Shown: positions 9,367 through 16,300 of the stretch, piece after piece
Numbering within the stretch: the first letter of the stretch is position 1
Layout of the letters: every line of letters begins with the position of its first letter
Source: Clostridiales bacterium
GTDB taxonomy: Bacteria; Bacillota; Clostridia; Oscillospirales; Ruminococcaceae
Reading direction: 5' to 3'
DNA length: 64,000 nucleotides
NCBI GenBank assembly: GCA_019423685.1
Contig: JAHZAY010000004.1
Span: forward strand, 96,146-160,145
Program-made: the position numbers and the translations under genes
The notes under the pieces: model-generated
Told to the model about the DNA's origin: nothing
Database searches by the model: none
What the model saw: the letters and a program-made list of their open reading frames with translations, nothing else

Positions 9367-10344
9367 ATGAACGAGAAAAACCAGAAGGTCATCGGTGTTT
9401 TGACCAGTGGCGGCGACGCGCCGGGCATGAATGCTGCGGTGCGCGCAGTGGTCAGAACAGCAATTAAGAAGAACATGTCGGTCATGGGAATTCGCCGCGG
9501 CTATAATGGTCTGATTAACGGCGATATGTCCGAGATGAATATCCGCTCGGTCTCCAATGTCCTGCATCGCGGCGGCACCATGCTGCTGACCGCTCGCTGC
9601 AACGAGTTTAAAACCGAGGAGGGCCAGATGCAGGCTGTGGGCGTCTGCAAAGAGCTCGGAATTGACGGACTGGTTATCATCGGTGGCGACGGCTCCTTCA
9701 TGGGTGCGCGTGCGCTCTCGCTCAAAGGCGTTCCGTGCATCGGCGTGCCGGGCACCATCGACAACGATATCGCCTGCACCGATTACACCATCGGTTTTGA
9801 TACCGCACTCAATACAGCTGTTGAGGCGATCGACCGCCTGCGCGACACTTCCGAGTCGCACGACCGCTGCTCGGTGGTAGAGGTCATGGGACACGGCGCC
9901 GGCCACCTTGCGCTGTATGCCAGTGTAGCCTGCGGCGGCACTGCTTGCTGGGTCAACGAGATCGGATTTGACGTAGATCGCGATGTCATCCAGAAGATGC
10001 TCAGCACGCTGCGCACCGGCAAACACAACTTCATCATCATCGTCTCGGAGGGAATCACCGATGTGCACCGCCTGGCACGCTACATCGAGGAAAAGACAGG
10101 AGTAGAATCCCGCGCAACGGTACTCGGTCACATCCAGCGTGGAGGAAGCCCGACAGCGCGCGACCGCATCATTGCCAGCCAGATGGGCTATTATGCGGTG
10201 GAGCTGCTCGAACAGGGAATCGGCAACCGCGTCGTCATCCAGAAGGACGGCAAGATCACCGATTTTGATATTTTGGAAGCCCTGACAATGCACAAAGGCC
10301 TGGACCCATACCTGCTGCAGGTCAACGAGACGATCAATATCTAA
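9367..10344 (+). CDS. pfkA: ATP-dependent 6-phosphofructokinase
   Basis: Phosphorylates fructose 6-phosphate to fructose 1,6-bisphosphate in glycolysis. The length, 325 residues, is that of bacterial PfkA. Visible sites: GGDAPGMNA (ATP site), GGDGSFMGA, whose glycine after GGD marks an ATP rather than pyrophosphate enzyme, and PGTIDNDI with the catalytic aspartate. One oddity is MGHGAGHLAL where the family normally has MGR; that arginine contacts the substrate phosphate from the neighbouring subunit. Often linked to dnaE in Clostridia and usually followed by pyruvate kinase, which is absent here. Confidence 0.95.
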   Translation: MNEKNQKVIGVLTSGGDAPGMNAAVRAVVRTAIKKNMSVMGIRRGYNGLINGDMSEMNIRSVSNVLHRGGTMLLTARCNEFKTEEGQMQAVGVCKELGIDGLVIIGGDGSFMGARALSLKGVPCIGVPGTIDNDIACTDYTIGFDTALNTAVEAIDRLRDTSESHDRCSVVEVMGHGAGHLALYASVACGGTACWVNEIGFDVDRDVIQKMLSTLRTGKHNFIIIVSEGITDVHRLARYIEEKTGVESRATVLGHIQRGGSPTARDRIIASQMGYYAVELLEQGIGNRVVIQKDGKITDFDILEALTMHKGLDPYLLQVNETINI

Positions 10345-10354
10345 GGACAGGTAG

Positions 10355-10390
10355 GAGCTGCTGGAGAAATGTGCCGGCAGCTCTTTTTTA
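10355..10390 (+). terminator. Intrinsic terminator after pfkA
   Basis: GAGCTGCTGG and CCGGCAGCTC form a 10-bp stem with one G-T pair and are followed by TTTTTT. Confidence 0.8.
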
Positions 10391-10418
10391 TAGCAGATGA
10401 AAAGGAGAGGATAGGGAA

Positions 10419-10907
10419 ATGGAAATAGAGCGAAAATTTCTGATCCGCTGGGATGAGATACAGTCTCTGGGACTGCCGGAGGTGCGTTCGGCGCAGAGTT
10501 GGCAGGGATATTTGAGCGCAGCGACGCCGGTGGTGCGCATCCGCAAACGGGACTTTGCAGACGGCCACACCGACTATATCCTGTGCATCAAGGGAAAAGG
10601 CAAGTTGGCGCGCGAAGAGATTGAAAAGGAGCTCAGCCCGGAGGAATTTCATGCTCTGGAAGGGATGCTGCCCATCCCGATGATTCACAAGGATTACCAT
10701 GTGTACCGCCTGCCGGACGGACATCTGTTGGAGTGCAGCCTGGTAGATGGCAAGTTTGCCTATGCGGAGGTCGAGTTTGACAGTGTAGAGGAGGCAAAAG
10801 CGTTTGAGATGCCGCCCTACCTGCACAAAGATGTGACCGAGGACCCGTATTATTCGATGTCGGGTTACTGGAAACGCAAACAGATCACCGTTTCGTTCGC
10901 TCTGTAA
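10419..10907 (+). CDS. CYTH-domain protein (triphosphate tunnel enzyme)
   Basis: A 162-residue protein of the CYTH superfamily, whose members hydrolyse or cyclise triphosphates inside a charged beta tunnel (inorganic triphosphatase, thiamine triphosphatase, class IV adenylate cyclase). The N-terminal signature MEIERKFLI is exact, and alternating charged strands follow: VRIRKRDF, CIKGKGKLAREEIEKEL, HLLECSLVDGKFAYAEVEF. The last ends in the E-x-E pattern for metal. By its short size inorganic triphosphatase activity is the most likely. It follows the pfkA terminator and probably has separate expression. Confidence 0.88.
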   Translation: MEIERKFLIRWDEIQSLGLPEVRSAQSWQGYLSAATPVVRIRKRDFADGHTDYILCIKGKGKLAREEIEKELSPEEFHALEGMLPIPMIHKDYHVYRLPDGHLLECSLVDGKFAYAEVEFDSVEEAKAFEMPPYLHKDVTEDPYYSMSGYWKRKQITVSFAL

Positions 10908-10919
10908 CAGGGCAATCCA

Positions 10920-10956
10920 AAAGGCCGAGACCAATTTAATGGTCCCGGCCTTTTTT
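10920..10956. terminator. Bidirectional terminator between CYTH and DUF2812 genes
   Basis: AAGGCCGAGACC and GGTCCCGGCCTT flank an 8-base loop (one mismatch), with a T run on the plus strand and A-rich sequence on the other side. It serves the convergent genes. Confidence 0.8.
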
Positions 10957-11000
10957 GATGTTCTGCGATTTACCAAACTGTGCGCTTTGGAAAATGGTTG

Positions 11001-12404
11001 CTAGAGGCCAAGTTTCTGACGAATGATGGCGATCTGTTCGGCGGTTGGCTCCCAGCTCAAATCCAGCTGCAAGATGCAGCCCGGCGCATAGCAGACGTAA
11101 AATTCCGGCAGCGCTTCCTCCCCGATGTGGCGCTGATACACGGCACTGGCTCCCCACTCGGGCGCCTGCACCAGCAAAAAAGTGTCTTTTTGGGAATCAA
11201 ACGGATCATAGATAAACTTTTCTTCTGATTTGAGAAGCGATTTTAACACAGGCTCATACCAGAAGGGCTGTTTGAGGCGAATCACAGTATAGAGCAGGCG
11301 TTCGTCACCCCCCAGCTCGTCGGGAAAGCCGGTCTGGCTTGCCTTGAGCACCGAAGCGAGGGGAGAGGATTGTGCTGTCAGCTCGCAGGAATAGTGCGGG
11401 TAATCGGTGGGGCGCAGATCCTCCACCGTGAGGGGAATGGGGTCGTTGTAGACCTTCCAATCCCAGGTGCTGCTTCCGTTTTGGGTGGTGTAGATGTAGG
11501 CCGGTTGCTTTTCAAAGATTCCCAGATCATGCAGCCGGCTAAAGAAAAATGTCTGTCCAAAACCGTACCCGACGCTTAGCACCACAATCAGTACGCCGAT
11601 TGCAGCGATGTTGGCCTCTCTTCCAAAGCCCTTTTTTCGCATCATCGAGCGTGCGCCCAAGATGACGGCAATCATCGCAGCGGTTGCGGCAACCGGAACC
11701 AAAAGGATGACCCAACGGGAACCGAGTGTGAAGAGATAGAGCACCAGCAGCAGGAGTACCATCCCGCTCATGATCCTTTCTGGCAGAGAGCGGAGGGGGC
11801 CGCTTTCGATGCAGCTTCCGCCCCTTGCAATCGAGCGTTGGGAACGCCGGCGCCAGAGATAGTAGCCTATAAGAGCAATTCCCACGTCCACAATAGCCAG
11901 CAACGGCAGGGCAATGACAATTAAGCGGGAGTTGCTTGCAAGGGAGAAGGCGAGGTCCTCCGACGCAGTTATGAGCTGCAAAACCAAAAGCAGAATCATC
12001 AGGCCCAGAAGGAGAAAGTTGCCGGGTAAAAAGTTTTTGCGCATACAGCGGTGGATATTTTCCAGGCGGCTGAATTCGTCTGTCTCCAGCGGGACGGCAT
12101 TGAGGTTTTCGTTGTAAAAAATTTGCATCTGTGCCCACTGGGTGGTGAACTGCCAACCGGCGGCCTGACAGTACTCCATAAAATCCTGCTGGTGTTCGGT
12201 GGGCTCGGGATTAAAGTCAGAAGCTTCTGGAAAATAGGTGACAGCAAAGCGCAGCGGCGTGGGCTGAATCCGGCGATAGGTCCAAAAGTAGTTGCTGATT
12301 TTGGAGATCATCCACCCCTTTTGGGCCATCTTTTCCAGATGACGGGCAATTCCCTGGTAGTCATAAAACCGAAAAAATTCGATTCTTCTCTTTGTCTTTC
12401 TCAT
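11001..12404 (-). CDS. DUF2812 domain membrane protein
   Basis: About 467 residues. The N-terminal part (RIEFFRFYDYQGIARHLEKMA, then RFAVTYFPE and MEYCQAAGWQ) is the DUF2812 domain, a small domain nearly always paired with a PadR regulator. It is followed by about six hydrophobic segments between residues 150 and 320, and a soluble C-terminal part. An upstream ATG reading exists, but AAGGAGGAG at 12412-12420 fixes the start at 12404, which overlaps the padR stop by 4 bases. The function is unknown; the usual proposal is an envelope protein under PadR control. Confidence 0.85.
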   Translation of the reverse strand: MRKTKRRIEFFRFYDYQGIARHLEKMAQKGWMISKISNYFWTYRRIQPTPLRFAVTYFPEASDFNPEPTEHQQDFMEYCQAAGWQFTTQWAQMQIFYNENLNAVPLETDEFSRLENIHRCMRKNFLPGNFLLLGLMILLLVLQLITASEDLAFSLASNSRLIVIALPLLAIVDVGIALIGYYLWRRRSQRSIARGGSCIESGPLRSLPERIMSGMVLLLLVLYLFTLGSRWVILLVPVAATAAMIAVILGARSMMRKKGFGREANIAAIGVLIVVLSVGYGFGQTFFFSRLHDLGIFEKQPAYIYTTQNGSSTWDWKVYNDPIPLTVEDLRPTDYPHYSCELTAQSSPLASVLKASQTGFPDELGGDERLLYTVIRLKQPFWYEPVLKSLLKSEEKFIYDPFDSQKDTFLLVQAPEWGASAVYQRHIGEEALPEFYVCYAPGCILQLDLSWEPTAEQIAIIRQKLGL

Positions 12405-12730
12405 ACTTTTTCTCCTCCTTGTTCCCCCATCAAGTTTTGGTAGTCCTGCAACTGCTGCTGCATCCGCTGGCACTCTTCGCGCAGCGCCTGCTTGCCTTTT
12501 TCTGTGAGCACATAGGTGCGCTTTCTCCCAAAGGAGGCGGTTTCTTCGATCATCCCTGCCAGCCGAAAGCTGTCCAAAAGGTTGTACAGCGTCCCGGGGC
12601 CGATGGGAACTCTGCCCTTGGTGATCTGTTCCACCTGGGCCATGATGTCGATGCCGCAGCAGGGGGTGCGCAGCGATAGAAGAATGTAAAACATCTGCTC
12701 GGTTAAGGTTTGAAATTTTTCTCGGGGCAT
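12401..12730 (-). CDS. PadR-family transcriptional regulator
   Basis: A 109-residue winged-helix repressor. The motif LTEQMFYILLSLRTPCCGIDIMAQV, the GRVPIGPGTLYNLLDSF recognition region and RKRTYVLTEKGKQAL wing are typical of PadR. The start at 12730 is set by GGAGGAAG; a longer frame to 12823 would run into the promoter. It is the first gene of a two-gene operon with the DUF2812 gene (ATGA overlap). Its promoter carries two ATCGAT-type dyads, so it very likely represses itself. Confidence 0.93.
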   Translation of the reverse strand: MPREKFQTLTEQMFYILLSLRTPCCGIDIMAQVEQITKGRVPIGPGTLYNLLDSFRLAGMIEETASFGRKRTYVLTEKGKQALREECQRMQQQLQDYQNLMGEQGGEKV

Positions 12731-12745
12731 CCGCTTCCTCCTCTC

Positions 12746-12801
12746 TATCGAATATCGATATTTCTTGCCTTCATTATAATATCGATTATCGAGATTGTCA
12801 A
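12746..12801 (-). promoter_or_regulatory. padR promoter with two dyad operators
   Basis: On the minus strand TTGACA (12801-12796), a 17-base spacer and TATAAT (12778-12773) make a consensus promoter. The spacer holds ATCGATTATCGA (12781-12792), and a second dyad TATCGAATATCGATA lies at 12746-12760 just past the start site. Both share the TATCGA core, as expected for PadR binding. Confidence 0.8.
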
Positions 12802-12865
12802 GGGAGGAGGCAAAAAGCTTCAAAAGTGCGTTGGGAAGTGCTGGGGAAACAAGGGGTGCGACGAT

Positions 12866-12899
12866 AAAAAAAGCCCCTCCGCCAAGCTTAGCGGAGGGG
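12866..12899 (-). terminator. Intrinsic terminator of the MATE gene
   Basis: CCCCTCCGC (12874-12882) pairs with GCGGAGGGG (12891-12899); on the minus strand the stem is followed by a T run (A run at 12866-12872). Confidence 0.88.
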
Positions 12900-12909
12900 T
12901 GAGAAAAAG

Positions 12910-14307
12910 TTATGCGTTATATCGTTGCGCCAAAAATTCGGGGGTAAAGCGTTTAAAGCGCACCGCACACAGGATGCCGCGGACGCACAGGTCGCAGACC
13001 ATCGCAATCCAGGAGCCGGCAAGGCCAATTTTGAAGCCAAAAACCAGGATGGGGGCCAGGGTGCAGCGCACCGCCCACATGCCGATGAGGGAAATAGCCA
13101 GCGGGAAACGGGTGTCTCCCAATCCTCTGAGCGCACCGGAAAGGACGATGGAAACGCCGAACAGCGGCTCGGCCACCGCAACGATGCGCAGCATGTTGGC
13201 AGCCTGCTCGATAACGGCCGGATCGGAGGAAAAGATGCTGGAGAGCGGGGTGGCAAAGAGGAAGAGCAAAAGCCCCATGAAGGAGGAGCAGGCAAGGCCC
13301 ATCAGTCCGGAAAGCTTTCCGAAGCGGCGGGCATCGTGAAACTCCTGCGCGCCGTAAGATTGGCCGACCAGAGCGGTAGCGGCGTAGGAGATGCCGTCTG
13401 CTGGCATGTAGCTCAAGCCTTCAGCGGTGACAGCGACGTGTGCAGCAGCCAGAGCAGTAGTGCCGAGCGATGCGTTGATGCGGGTGATGACGATCTGGCC
13501 TGCGCTGACGGTGGCGTGTTCCAGTGCCGTTGGAACGCCGAGTTCGAGCGCGCGGGCGATGATCTTGCGATCTGGTTTAAACCCGCCATCCCGCAGCGAG
13601 ATGCGGTACTCCTTCTTGCCAAAGAGGGCGATGCAGGTGATGCCCAAGCCGGTGAGGGTGGTGGAGATGGTGGTGGCGACGGCAGCTCCTGCGACTCCCC
13701 AACCGGTGCCGGGGAGGACGATGCTCATGCCCAACAGGGTGGCGGAGCGGGTGGGATAGATAAAAAGGAAGTTGAGCAGGACGTTGAGAAGGTTGGCGGA
13801 GGTGTTGAGGATAAGCGGGGTGCGGGTGTCGCCCATGCAGCGCAGCACGGCGGAGAATGCATAGGAACCTGTCTGGAAGGGCAGCGAGAGCAGATAAATT
13901 TGCAGGTAACGGACAGCGTCCGGAATGACAGCGGCCTCTGCGCCCATCCATCTGGGAAGATGGGGAGAAATCAGCAGGCAGATAGCGGTGATGAAAAGCC
14001 CCATCGCGATGACGGCGATCAGCGTCTGTCGGATGATTCGGAGGGTTTGCGGCTTGTCTTTGGCACCGATCGAGTGGGCCACCTGGACAGAATAGCCCAC
14101 GCCGATGGCGCTGAGGATGCTGCTGATGAGCCAGGTGGGGGAGGAGTTGATGGCCACAGCGGCGGTGGCGTTTGCACCGAGGGTGCCGACCATTGCCGTG
14201 TCGACATAGCGTACTAGGGTGAGCAGCAGCTGCTCGAGAATGGCAGGCCAGGCAAGGATCAGCAGTACCATGAGGTGGCTGCGGCTGCGGGAGTTGGAAG
14301 TGGACAT
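12910..14307 (-). CDS. MATE-family efflux transporter
   Basis: About 465 residues and about 12 hydrophobic segments, fitting a cation-coupled exporter of drugs or small organic molecules in the cytoplasmic membrane. The MATE signature is seen as WPAILEQLLLTLVRYVDTAMVG near the N-terminus, then INSSPTWLISSILSAIGVG and the repeated second half beginning ALELGVPTALEHATVSAG. The frame stays open to 14442, but AGGAGG at 14317-14322 supports the ATG at 14307. The substrate is unknown. Confidence 0.92.
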   Translation of the reverse strand: MSTSNSRSRSHLMVLLILAWPAILEQLLLTLVRYVDTAMVGTLGANATAAVAINSSPTWLISSILSAIGVGYSVQVAHSIGAKDKPQTLRIIRQTLIAVIAMGLFITAICLLISPHLPRWMGAEAAVIPDAVRYLQIYLLSLPFQTGSYAFSAVLRCMGDTRTPLILNTSANLLNVLLNFLFIYPTRSATLLGMSIVLPGTGWGVAGAAVATTISTTLTGLGITCIALFGKKEYRISLRDGGFKPDRKIIARALELGVPTALEHATVSAGQIVITRINASLGTTALAAAHVAVTAEGLSYMPADGISYAATALVGQSYGAQEFHDARRFGKLSGLMGLACSSFMGLLLFLFATPLSSIFSSDPAVIEQAANMLRIVAVAEPLFGVSIVLSGALRGLGDTRFPLAISLIGMWAVRCTLAPILVFGFKIGLAGSWIAMVCDLCVRGILCAVRFKRFTPEFLAQRYNA

Positions 14308-14341
14308 GGGTGAAAGCCTCCTGAGGTTATATAGTACCTCC

Positions 14342-14370
14342 ATTATACAGGATGAGAAGATGTTTGTAAA
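14342..14370 (-). promoter_or_regulatory. MATE gene promoter
   Basis: Minus strand TTTACA (14370-14365), 17-base spacer, TATAAT (14347-14342). Just downstream GGTTATATAGTACC (14325-14338) is an imperfect dyad that could bind a regulator. Confidence 0.7.
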
Positions 14371-14489
14371 GTGAGTGAGAAGGAGAAAAATCCATAAAAA
14401 GAAAGTATTTGCTTTTGCTTCTTTCCCCGTATCCCGATGCAAACGGATTGTTTATATCGCTTTTAAAAGGCAAACAAAAAAGAAAACAC

Positions 14490-14520
14490 TTGACTTAGAG
14501 TATACTCCATGTGGTATAGT
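14490..14520 (+). promoter_or_regulatory. MerR-type promoter of the ECF S-component gene
   Basis: TTGACT (14490-14495) and TATAGT (14515-14520) are separated by 19 bases, longer than the normal 17, and the spacer contains the perfect dyad GAGTATACTC (14498-14507). The long spacer with a central palindrome is the hallmark of promoters twisted into activity by MerR-family regulators. Confidence 0.7.
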
Positions 14521-14576
14521 AATAGAAGACTGCTGGTAATTCCCGGCAAAATTGATAGGAAAGTTGTGATTCGACC

Positions 14577-15134
14577 ATGAACAAAAATGTGAAAACTCTG
14601 ACGCTGGCTGCGCTCTTTCTGGCTCTCGGCCTGGTATTGCCCTTCTTCACCGGCCAAATTCCGCAAATCGGCAGCATGCTGCTCCCGATGCACATTCCGG
14701 TCTTTCTCTGCGGCCTGATCTGCGGCGGTCCCTGGGGTGCGCTGATCGGCTTTATTTTGCCGCTCATCCGCTTTGTCCTCTTTGGTATGCCACCGATTTT
14801 CCCGACCGGCATCGCCATGTGCTTTGAGCTGATGACCTATGGCTTTGCCGCAGGTTTTATTTATAACCACTCCCGCTGGCAGTGTGTTGTCTCGCTCTAC
14901 CGCTCGCTGATCGCTGCTATGCTCATCGGCCGCGTCGTTTGGGGCATTGTGGAGGTCATTCTGCTGGGCCTCAGCGGCAGCGCCTTTACCTGGCAGGCAT
15001 TCATCGCAGGGGCACTGCTCAACGCAATTCCCGGCATTATCCTGCAGCTGATCCTGATTCCGGCGGTCATGGTTGCGCTCAACCGCACAGGACTGGTGCC
15101 CTTTAAAAAGAAAGAAAAGGCAGTCAACCAATAG
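14577..15134 (+). CDS. ECF transporter S component
   Basis: A 185-residue membrane protein with about five to six hydrophobic segments, the vitamin-binding subunit of an energy-coupling factor importer. The start MNKNVKTLTLAALFLALG matches S-component N-termini, where the first helix carries the Ala-rich contact for the T subunit. LPMHIPVFLCG and FGMPPIFPTGIAMCFEL are recurrent in one Clostridial S-component group of unknown ligand. No EcfA or EcfT gene is near, so it would share a remote energising module (group II type). The ATG is preceded only by a weak ribosome site. Confidence 0.85.
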   Translation: MNKNVKTLTLAALFLALGLVLPFFTGQIPQIGSMLLPMHIPVFLCGLICGGPWGALIGFILPLIRFVLFGMPPIFPTGIAMCFELMTYGFAAGFIYNHSRWQCVVSLYRSLIAAMLIGRVVWGIVEVILLGLSGSAFTWQAFIAGALLNAIPGIILQLILIPAVMVALNRTGLVPFKKKEKAVNQ

Positions 15135-15201
15135 CCTGATCGCTTTGCGCATCTAAACCGACTAAAACACAGGGCAAAAGTTTAAGCCCATTTGCCCCTA
15201 T

Positions 15202-15233
15202 AAAAAAAGACCTCCAAGCGGAGGTCTTTTTTT
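15202..15233. terminator. Bidirectional terminator
   Basis: AAAAAAAGACCTCC and GGAGGTCTTTTTTT form a perfect 14-bp stem around a 4-base loop, serving the convergent ECF and CarD genes. Confidence 0.92.
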
Positions 15234-15312
15234 ATAGAAAATAGGAAACTTTCCCATGTATTTGGAAGGATGAGCAAAAAGCAGCTTACAGGATGGAAAT
15301 CTCGAGAACCTG

Positions 15313-15822
15313 CTATGCCTGCAGCGACAGGTCGATTTGTTCTTTGATTTGCTCCGGGGAGGTGCCGAGCGCGACGGCAAATTCTGCACAGATAATCTTC
15401 TGCGCAAAGGTCAGATAGCGCTGATCGATGTTGCTTAACTTTTTGTGGAGCTGGTTGGCGCGCTGCCGCTTGATGTACACCTCTTTAATGAGTGCCAGAT
15501 ATACGCCGGGGTCGTAGGAATCGGTCAGCTTTTGATAGTGCTCGTTGAGCTTGGCCGGTTGAGAGGAATAAAAGACCTGGGGTTCCAACTCGGGGATCTT
15601 GCGCATATATTCGCTTGCGGAATCGGAACTGATCGCCTCGCGGATGTGGACGGAGCTGTCCACCGGAACCATGATCTTCTCGTTGCCGTCGGCAAAGAGG
15701 GGCGAAAGCTCGTAATAAAGCCGATCGGGGCCGGTATGTCCGCGGCTTTGCGGGGTGCCGATGCCGTCGACGCGGCAGATGCCGTGCTTGCCATAAAGAA
15801 TATAGGAGCCAACAGGAAACAT
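15313..15822 (-). CDS. CarD/CdnL-like transcription regulator
   Basis: A 169-residue protein with an N-terminal RNA-polymerase-interacting Tudor-like domain (VGSYILYGKHGICRVDGIG, then LYYELSPLFADGNEKIMVPVD) and an all-helical C-terminal part (RANQLHKKLSNIDQRYLTFAQKII). CarD/CdnL proteins bind the beta subunit lobe and stabilise open complexes, often at ribosomal promoters. Several such paralogues are common in Clostridia. It is monocistronic, between terminators. Confidence 0.9.
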   Translation of the reverse strand: MFPVGSYILYGKHGICRVDGIGTPQSRGHTGPDRLYYELSPLFADGNEKIMVPVDSSVHIREAISSDSASEYMRKIPELEPQVFYSSQPAKLNEHYQKLTDSYDPGVYLALIKEVYIKRQRANQLHKKLSNIDQRYLTFAQKIICAEFAVALGTSPEQIKEQIDLSLQA

Positions 15823-15850
15823 AAGTAAAAAAACTCCTTTCTTACAAAAG

Positions 15851-15939
15851 ATGGAACAAAAATTCCATCGAACACAGAACGAAAAAGAGGAAAAATATCC
15901 TCTTTTTTTATTATATCATATAGAATGACGAATCTTCAA
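15851..15939 (-). promoter_or_regulatory. carD-like gene promoter and hairpin leader
   Basis: Minus strand TTGAAG (15939-15934), 18-base spacer, TATAAT (15915-15910). Almost at the start site the leader reads AAAGAGGATA...TCCTCTTTTT, a hairpin with T run (15884-15909), followed by a second hairpin GATGGAA/TTCCATC (15851-15869). The first could act as an attenuator or a 5' protecting stem. Confidence 0.6.
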
Positions 15940-16300
15940 AAGAAATTCTGTATAAAAATGATAAGTTCTACACGGGCAAAATGTCCTCTTTTTTAGAATA
16001 CTAGAAGGAAAAAGAAGCTTTGTGGTTAGGATAATGGTGAAGAAGATGTGTGTGCGATGGAATGGCCCAGCAAAACGCGGCAAAAGAGGGCGACCACTTC
16101 GATGAATGGAAGAAAAAAAACTGCATGTGGCGGGCAAACCCATAGCCCTTTATACAAAAACATCCCGCGGGGTTGAGGCTCCGTTATCGGATTATGAAAA
16201 AATAATCAACCCCCTACCATTCCGTGTGAAAACATAGTATAATGAATCCAGAAGTAAGCAAGTCCATCTGAATTATCGGATAGGAAAGAGAGGTCAATTG
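15940..16300 (+). promoter_or_regulatory. Upstream region of the CoADR fusion gene
   Basis: No gene is seen here. TATAAT at 16238-16243 is a likely -10, without a good -35. The dyad GATTAT-N6-ATAATC (16190-16207) lies where an activator would bind, about 50 bases upstream of the inferred start. TTATCGGAT occurs at both 16184 and 16274. The rest (15940-16180) holds nothing I recognise. Confidence 0.5.

Noticed and set aside
12925..14217. 430-codon open frame on the plus strand
   Set aside because: Antisense to the MATE gene; Gly/Asp/Ala-rich shadow sequence.
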